From contig DATNFP010000103.1 of assembly GCA_035606335.1 (NCBI GenBank), positions 1-17,568 on the forward strand: a DNA stretch of 17,568 bases. Reading direction: 5' to 3'. The notes under the pieces are model-generated. The model was not told the origin of the DNA. It searched no databases and saw nothing but the letters and a program-made list of their open reading frames with translations. This stretch comes from DATNFP01 sp035606335. Lineage in GTDB: Bacteria > Bacteroidota > Bacteroidia > Chitinophagales > Chitinophagaceae. Made by a program: the position numbers and the translations under genes. Positions 14,010-17,568 of this stretch are shown piece by piece. Positions within the stretch are counted from its first letter, which is position 1. Each line of letters begins with the position of its first letter.

Positions 14010-14444
14010 TTAAGCATCCAGATCCAATAGCGGCAATCCTGTTTCTTTATCTTTTTTTCTCCGCAGGTAAACCGGCGACTCTGTAAGTATCAGTTCCAGT
14101 GTGGGTTTTACTATGCCTTCTAATAAATGTCCGCCATGTGCTGTGCCATCTGATTTCCCGATTACTACATGCGCGTGTAGCTTTGGTTTCCCATCACTGA
14201 TGGATATGTTGCCATTCAGGTTTAGTAATTCCACTTGTTCCTCTACCGGTATTTTCTTATAGTCTTTTATTGCAAAGTCAAAATAACCAAGCACAGATTT
14301 CTGGAATGCTCCTATACCTGTAAAATAGCAATCTTTAAGGTTGTTTTCGGTTGCAAACTCTGTGAGCCTGCTCACTACTTCTTCGCCTGTACTGAATACC
14401 AATACATAAGTTACAGGACTGTTATTGATACATTTTGTTTGCAT
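14010..14444 (-). CDS. PPC/DUF296 domain protein, 144 aa
   Basis: The protein consists of a single PPC (plant and prokaryote conserved, DUF296) domain: FSTGEEVVSRLTEFATENN (17-35), FTGIGAFQKSVLGYFD (41-56) and the family signature LHAHVVIGKSDGTAHGGHL (89-107), followed by PTLELIL. Histidines 90, 92, 103 and 106 cluster and could bind a metal, as seen in some bacterial members. There is no AT-hook, unlike the plant DNA-binding versions. The biochemical role of prokaryotic members is not settled. It follows the membrane protein gene by 6 nt and is probably the last gene of a minus-strand operon; it abuts argH stop to stop. Confidence 0.9.
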   Translation of the reverse strand: MQTKCINNSPVTYVLVFSTGEEVVSRLTEFATENNLKDCYFTGIGAFQKSVLGYFDFAIKDYKKIPVEEQVELLNLNGNISISDGKPKLHAHVVIGKSDGTAHGGHLLEGIVKPTLELILTESPVYLRRKKDKETGLPLLDLDA

Positions 14445-14450
14445 AACTTT

Positions 14451-14918
14451 TTATTCTTTACATGTTATGGCATCATATATAATACCGGCAGCTATAGCGT
14501 ATACCGCGTGGTGCATGGCATCTATAAGTATTTCTTTCGTGCTCCATTTTTTTATTGGTGGAGCAGCCTTTAGTACAGGCTCTATGATCATTGCGGTTCC
14601 CAGTACAGCAGCAAAGTGTGCGGTAGTTGCTGTCCACCGCTTTATACCTGCTATCGTCAGCAAACCTCTTGCTACTCCCCACATGGTACCATATACCCAG
14701 TGTATCTCCTGCACAAATTTCTTTTCCTTGCCTTCATCTGCCTTTATATTAAGTGCTTCATGCACTGCTTTAGCGGGAGCATTACTTCCCTGACGCTTTG
14801 TTATTTTCATTTCTATCATTTGGGATACGGTGATAGCCGCTGTTCCCGCCAGGCCGGAAATGATACCTACACCTATAGACTCACCAAATTTTCGTACACA
14901 AAGTCTTATGTTGCCCAT
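14451..14918 (-). CDS. Small multi-pass membrane protein (DUF1440/YagU-like?), 155 aa
   Basis: Hydrophobic stretches near 14-35, 73-91, 97-117 and 130-149 suggest up to four membrane passes. A charged segment at 35-71 (MKITKRQGSNAPAK, then KADEGKEKKF) would be soluble. HWVYGTMWGVARG (73-85) and DAMHHAVYAIAAG (133-145) are conserved-looking His/Gly segments that recall the DUF1440 (YagU-like) family; I cannot confirm this by eye. It starts 1 nt after the stop of the dehydrogenase gene, so the two are translationally coupled. Function unknown. Confidence 0.75.
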   Translation of the reverse strand: MGNIRLCVRKFGESIGVGIISGLAGTAAITVSQMIEMKITKRQGSNAPAKAVHEALNIKADEGKEKKFVQEIHWVYGTMWGVARGLLTIAGIKRWTATTAHFAAVLGTAMIIEPVLKAAPPIKKWSTKEILIDAMHHAVYAIAAGIIYDAITCKE

Positions 14919-14919
14919 T

Positions 14920-17568
14920 TTATTTCTTTTTATTATTTAGAATACTTTTTACAATAAGTGCTCCGGCCAACCCTAAGCCTATCCCTATTAGCGCATTGCG
15001 TGTTTGCTGCCTTTCGCCTGGTTTCAACTTCATCTTATCTACATATTTTCTTTCCGGGTAAGCATCTGCTATGTCATTGCCTGCTTCCCGCATGGCCATT
15101 TGCATCACCTGCGCTATATGCAGCGCTTTTCTGTCGGTTTCCTGCTCTATTTGCTCGCGGCAGCTAAAGCCGTCCGCTACTACTATGGTATCTTTTTTAG
15201 CTTTTCTTACAGCAGGGAGTAATACAAGTTCTCCAACCTTTAGCGATACATCATAATGTTCTCCTTCTTCATAGCCAAAATAACCTGCCATACCACAACA
15301 GCCCGAATCTAATTTTTCACAATCAAGCTCCATAGCTTTAATGACCTTGTCTTCAGCATCCATCTTCATAATTGCTTTATGATGGCAATGGCCATGCATT
15401 ATTGCTTTGCGTTTTAATTGTGGTATCTTAAAGTCAGGAGCTTTCTTTTCAAGAAATTCAGCCAGCGTAAAAGTTTGTGTTTTTAATCTTAGCGCATTAC
15501 GGTCTGTAGGAAACAGGTTACACAGCTCATCTCTGAATACTGCTACGCAACTTGGCTCTAATCCCACAACAGGTATACCTTCTTCTATTTCCTTGTGCAA
15601 TGAAGTAAGTATTTGCCTCAATAATCCTTTGGCAGTTTTCAGCATACCAAAATCATATAGCGGTCTGCCGCAGCAAAGCATCTGCTTGGGAATAACCACT
15701 TCAAAGCCTGCAGCTTCCAGCACTTCCATCCCCGCTACAAGTGTTTCAGGCATGTAGAAGTTGTTAAAGGTATCTGCCCATAGTATTACCTTTTGTTTTC
15801 CGGTTGCAGTTTTTTTATTTCTATTCTTAAACCAGTCACGAAAAGTGGTAGCGGCAAATTTTGGCAGTGTTCTTTGAGGTGCAATACCACCCGCTTTTTT
15901 AAACAAGTCGCTAAGTATTGGTGCATGCATGATGAAGTTAGCAACTCCCGGCATTAATGAGGCTAACCTCGACCACCAGTAAACAAGTCCAAAGGTGTAC
16001 GCCGTTCTTGGTCGTAGCCTGCCGTCATAATAATGCGATAAAAATTCTGCTTTATAGGTTGCCATATCTACATTCACCGGGCAATCTCCTTTACATCCTT
16101 TACAGGAAAGGCAAAGATCAAGTGAGTCTTTTACATTATCATCTTTCCACCCGTGCGCCACATCTCCCATTAGCATTTCAAAAAGCATACGGGCGCGCCC
16201 GCGTGTTGAATGTTTTTCTTCATTGGTTACACGATAGCTTGGGCACATAGTGCCTCCTTCTGAGCGGCGGCATTCACCCACGCCTACACATCGTGTCATT
16301 GCAAAAGCAAAGCTTTGTTGTTCATCAGGATATTTAAAGTGGGTCTTAGGTTCTTTAGGGGCATAGTGTACACCAGTACGCATATTAGTAAGCTGCCCGT
16401 ATGGCTCTACCATTTTCCCTGGATTCATTTTCCATTCGGGATCCCATATTTCTTTAAATTCTTTGAATGCCTGTAGTAATTCTTTCCCATACATTATCTC
16501 CAGTAGATCTGCTTTCGATTGTCCATCACCATGTTCCCCTGATATTGATCCGCCATAACTTACTACAAGGTGTGCAGCTTCTATGGTAAATCTTTTGTAG
16601 GTCTGCAATCCCTCTTCTGTTAGCATGTCAAATGGTACACGGCAGTGTACGCAGCCTTGGCCAAAGTGCCCGTATAGTGATGGGTTCCAGCCATATTTGT
16701 TAAATAGTTTTCTAAGGTCTCTAAGATATTCTCCTACTTTTTCAGGTGGCACGGCTGAATCTTCCCAACCTTCTTCTGTAGTGGGTTCTCCCGGTACCCA
16801 TGCTGTAGCTCCAAGCCCAGCCTTGCGAACTTCCCACAATTTGTTTTCCTGGTCCTCATCATCAAAAAGGCTCATTGTAGGCGCATCACTTTCTTTCTTT
16901 AATTCCGCCATCAGTTTTCTCCCTTTAGCGTCTGTTTCTTCTTTGCTGTCGCCGCCAAATTCCACTAGTAGCCATGCGTTGCCCTTAGGCAACAATGGAA
17001 GATCCGATACATCCAGGTTTTTCTTTTTCATATAGCCTACCAGCAAGTCGTCAAGTCCTTCCAGTCCTATTGGCTTATGTTCCATTATTTTCATTACGCT
17101 CTTACCCGCGCTGTATAGATCCGGATAGCCAAGCACTACCAATGTTTTAGCTTTTGGCGTAGGCATTAGTTTTAATGTTGCTTCCAGTATGGTAACACAG
17201 GTGCTTTCTGTTCCTACCAATGCTTCAGCAATGTTAAATCCCTTTTCAGGCAACAGGGCAGGAAGATTATAGCCTGATACTCGTCTTGGTATGTTGGGAA
17301 ATTTTGTTCTTATCAGGTCTGCATATTTATCTCTCAGGTCACGAAGCTTTTTATATATCTCTGCTTTTCTGCCTCCCTCTTGTTGTATACGGTCGTATTC
17401 TTGATCGGTAGTTGCACCAACTTCCATCTTTAGACCATCATAGGTTACTATGCTCATCGATTCCATATTATCAGCCATGCGTGCCCCATATCCATAAAAT
17501 GCCGACATCACAGAATGTACGCCACATGAGTTGTTCCCCAGCATACCCCCTATACAGCAGTGATTATG
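14920..17568 (-). CDS. FAD-linked oxidase / Fe-S / CCG-domain dehydrogenase, D-lactate or D-2-hydroxyacid type (partial, N-terminus outside window)
   Basis: The frame is open to the right edge (visible start HNHCCIGGMLGNNSCG), so the N-terminus and start lie outside; 882 residues are visible. Counting from the Met in GGMLGNN: the end of the FAD-binding domain (1-130), the FAD-oxidase C-terminal domain with GHFGQGC (292-298) and SGEHGDGQ (335-342), a ferredoxin-like part with C419, C425, C434-P and C478-x2-C481-x2-C484-x3-C488-P, then a CCG module with LCCGRP (623-628), EPSC, HGHCHH and SGCCGMAGYFGYE. This is the GlcD-GlpC fused architecture of respiratory D-lactate and D-2-hydroxyglutarate (YdiJ) dehydrogenases, which pass electrons to quinone. 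The C-terminus ends in a hydrophobic stretch (851-868) and NNKKK, a probable membrane anchor. Substrate undecided. Confidence 0.92.
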   Translation of the reverse strand, partial: HNHCCIGGMLGNNSCGVHSVMSAFYGYGARMADNMESMSIVTYDGLKMEVGATTDQEYDRIQQEGGRKAEIYKKLRDLRDKYADLIRTKFPNIPRRVSGYNLPALLPEKGFNIAEALVGTESTCVTILEATLKLMPTPKAKTLVVLGYPDLYSAGKSVMKIMEHKPIGLEGLDDLLVGYMKKKNLDVSDLPLLPKGNAWLLVEFGGDSKEETDAKGRKLMAELKKESDAPTMSLFDDEDQENKLWEVRKAGLGATAWVPGEPTTEEGWEDSAVPPEKVGEYLRDLRKLFNKYGWNPSLYGHFGQGCVHCRVPFDMLTEEGLQTYKRFTIEAAHLVVSYGGSISGEHGDGQSKADLLEIMYGKELLQAFKEFKEIWDPEWKMNPGKMVEPYGQLTNMRTGVHYAPKEPKTHFKYPDEQQSFAFAMTRCVGVGECRRSEGGTMCPSYRVTNEEKHSTRGRARMLFEMLMGDVAHGWKDDNVKDSLDLCLSCKGCKGDCPVNVDMATYKAEFLSHYYDGRLRPRTAYTFGLVYWWSRLASLMPGVANFIMHAPILSDLFKKAGGIAPQRTLPKFAATTFRDWFKNRNKKTATGKQKVILWADTFNNFYMPETLVAGMEVLEAAGFEVVIPKQMLCCGRPLYDFGMLKTAKGLLRQILTSLHKEIEEGIPVVGLEPSCVAVFRDELCNLFPTDRNALRLKTQTFTLAEFLEKKAPDFKIPQLKRKAIMHGHCHHKAIMKMDAEDKVIKAMELDCEKLDSGCCGMAGYFGYEEGEHYDVSLKVGELVLLPAVRKAKKDTIVVADGFSCREQIEQETDRKALHIAQVMQMAMREAGNDIADAYPERKYVDKMKLKPGERQQTRNALIGIGLGLAGALIVKSILNNKKK

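Noticed and set aside
14235..15256. Plus-strand ORFs opposite the minus-strand operon
   Set aside because: They lie antisense to genes with clear domains or membrane topology, and their Cys/Ser/Phe-rich products are typical reverse-frame artefacts.
1..17568. CRISPR array, insertion sequence, prophage, tRNA or rRNA
   Set aside because: No regular direct repeats with spacers, transposase or phage proteins, terminal inverted repeats or tRNA-like cloverleafs were seen on reading both strands.

Overview
The window is AT-rich chromosomal DNA from a member of the Bacteroidota, most likely near the Chitinophagaceae. Evidence for this: a secreted protein with a C-terminal type IX secretion sorting domain; at least four upstream regions with the Bacteroidota promoter pair (TTG/TTTG, about 17-20 nt, TAnnTTTG); almost no Shine-Dalgarno sequences; lipoproteins with short signal peptides; and a Bacteroides-type ornithine-derivative carbamoyltransferase. 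The phylum is well supported; the family is inference.

Left part (1-5346) is a series of single genes. An Ada-like protein (AraC HTH plus O6-alkylguanine-DNA methyltransferase) runs off the left edge on the minus strand. It is followed by a small unknown cytoplasmic protein with a textbook promoter and a 12-bp inverted repeat, a small lipoprotein, a convergent EGF-like lipoprotein, a divergent TPR protein, and a convergent T9SS-exported repeat protein. Bidirectional intrinsic terminators separate both convergent pairs.

Centre (about 5560-14009) is one compact arginine biosynthesis operon, all plus strand: leader region, GNAT acyltransferase, argG, argC, argD, argF (N-succinyl/N-acetylornithine carbamoyltransferase type), argB, argE-like M20 deacylase, argH. 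Four junctions overlap and the rest are separated by 12-44 nt. Together these genes would take glutamate to arginine through N-acylated intermediates, with carbamoylation on the acylated ornithine and deacylation at citrulline. No classical argA or argJ is present, so the leading GNAT is the natural candidate for the first enzyme. Residue 90 of the carbamoyltransferase is Val rather than Glu, which points to N-succinylated rather than N-acetylated intermediates. The 5' leader has a 42-codon ORF and a terminator-like hairpin that may be an attenuator.

Right part (14010-17568) is a tight minus-strand operon that abuts argH with no spacer: a large FAD-linked oxidase/Fe-S/CCG-domain dehydrogenase (D-lactate or D-2-hydroxyacid type, N-terminus beyond the right edge, with a C-terminal membrane segment), a small multi-pass membrane protein, and a PPC/DUF296 protein.

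I saw no rRNA, tRNA, CRISPR array, insertion sequence or prophage gene. The window is mostly housekeeping. The points most worth following are the acyl-group choice in the arginine pathway, the unproven first enzyme, and the leader structure.
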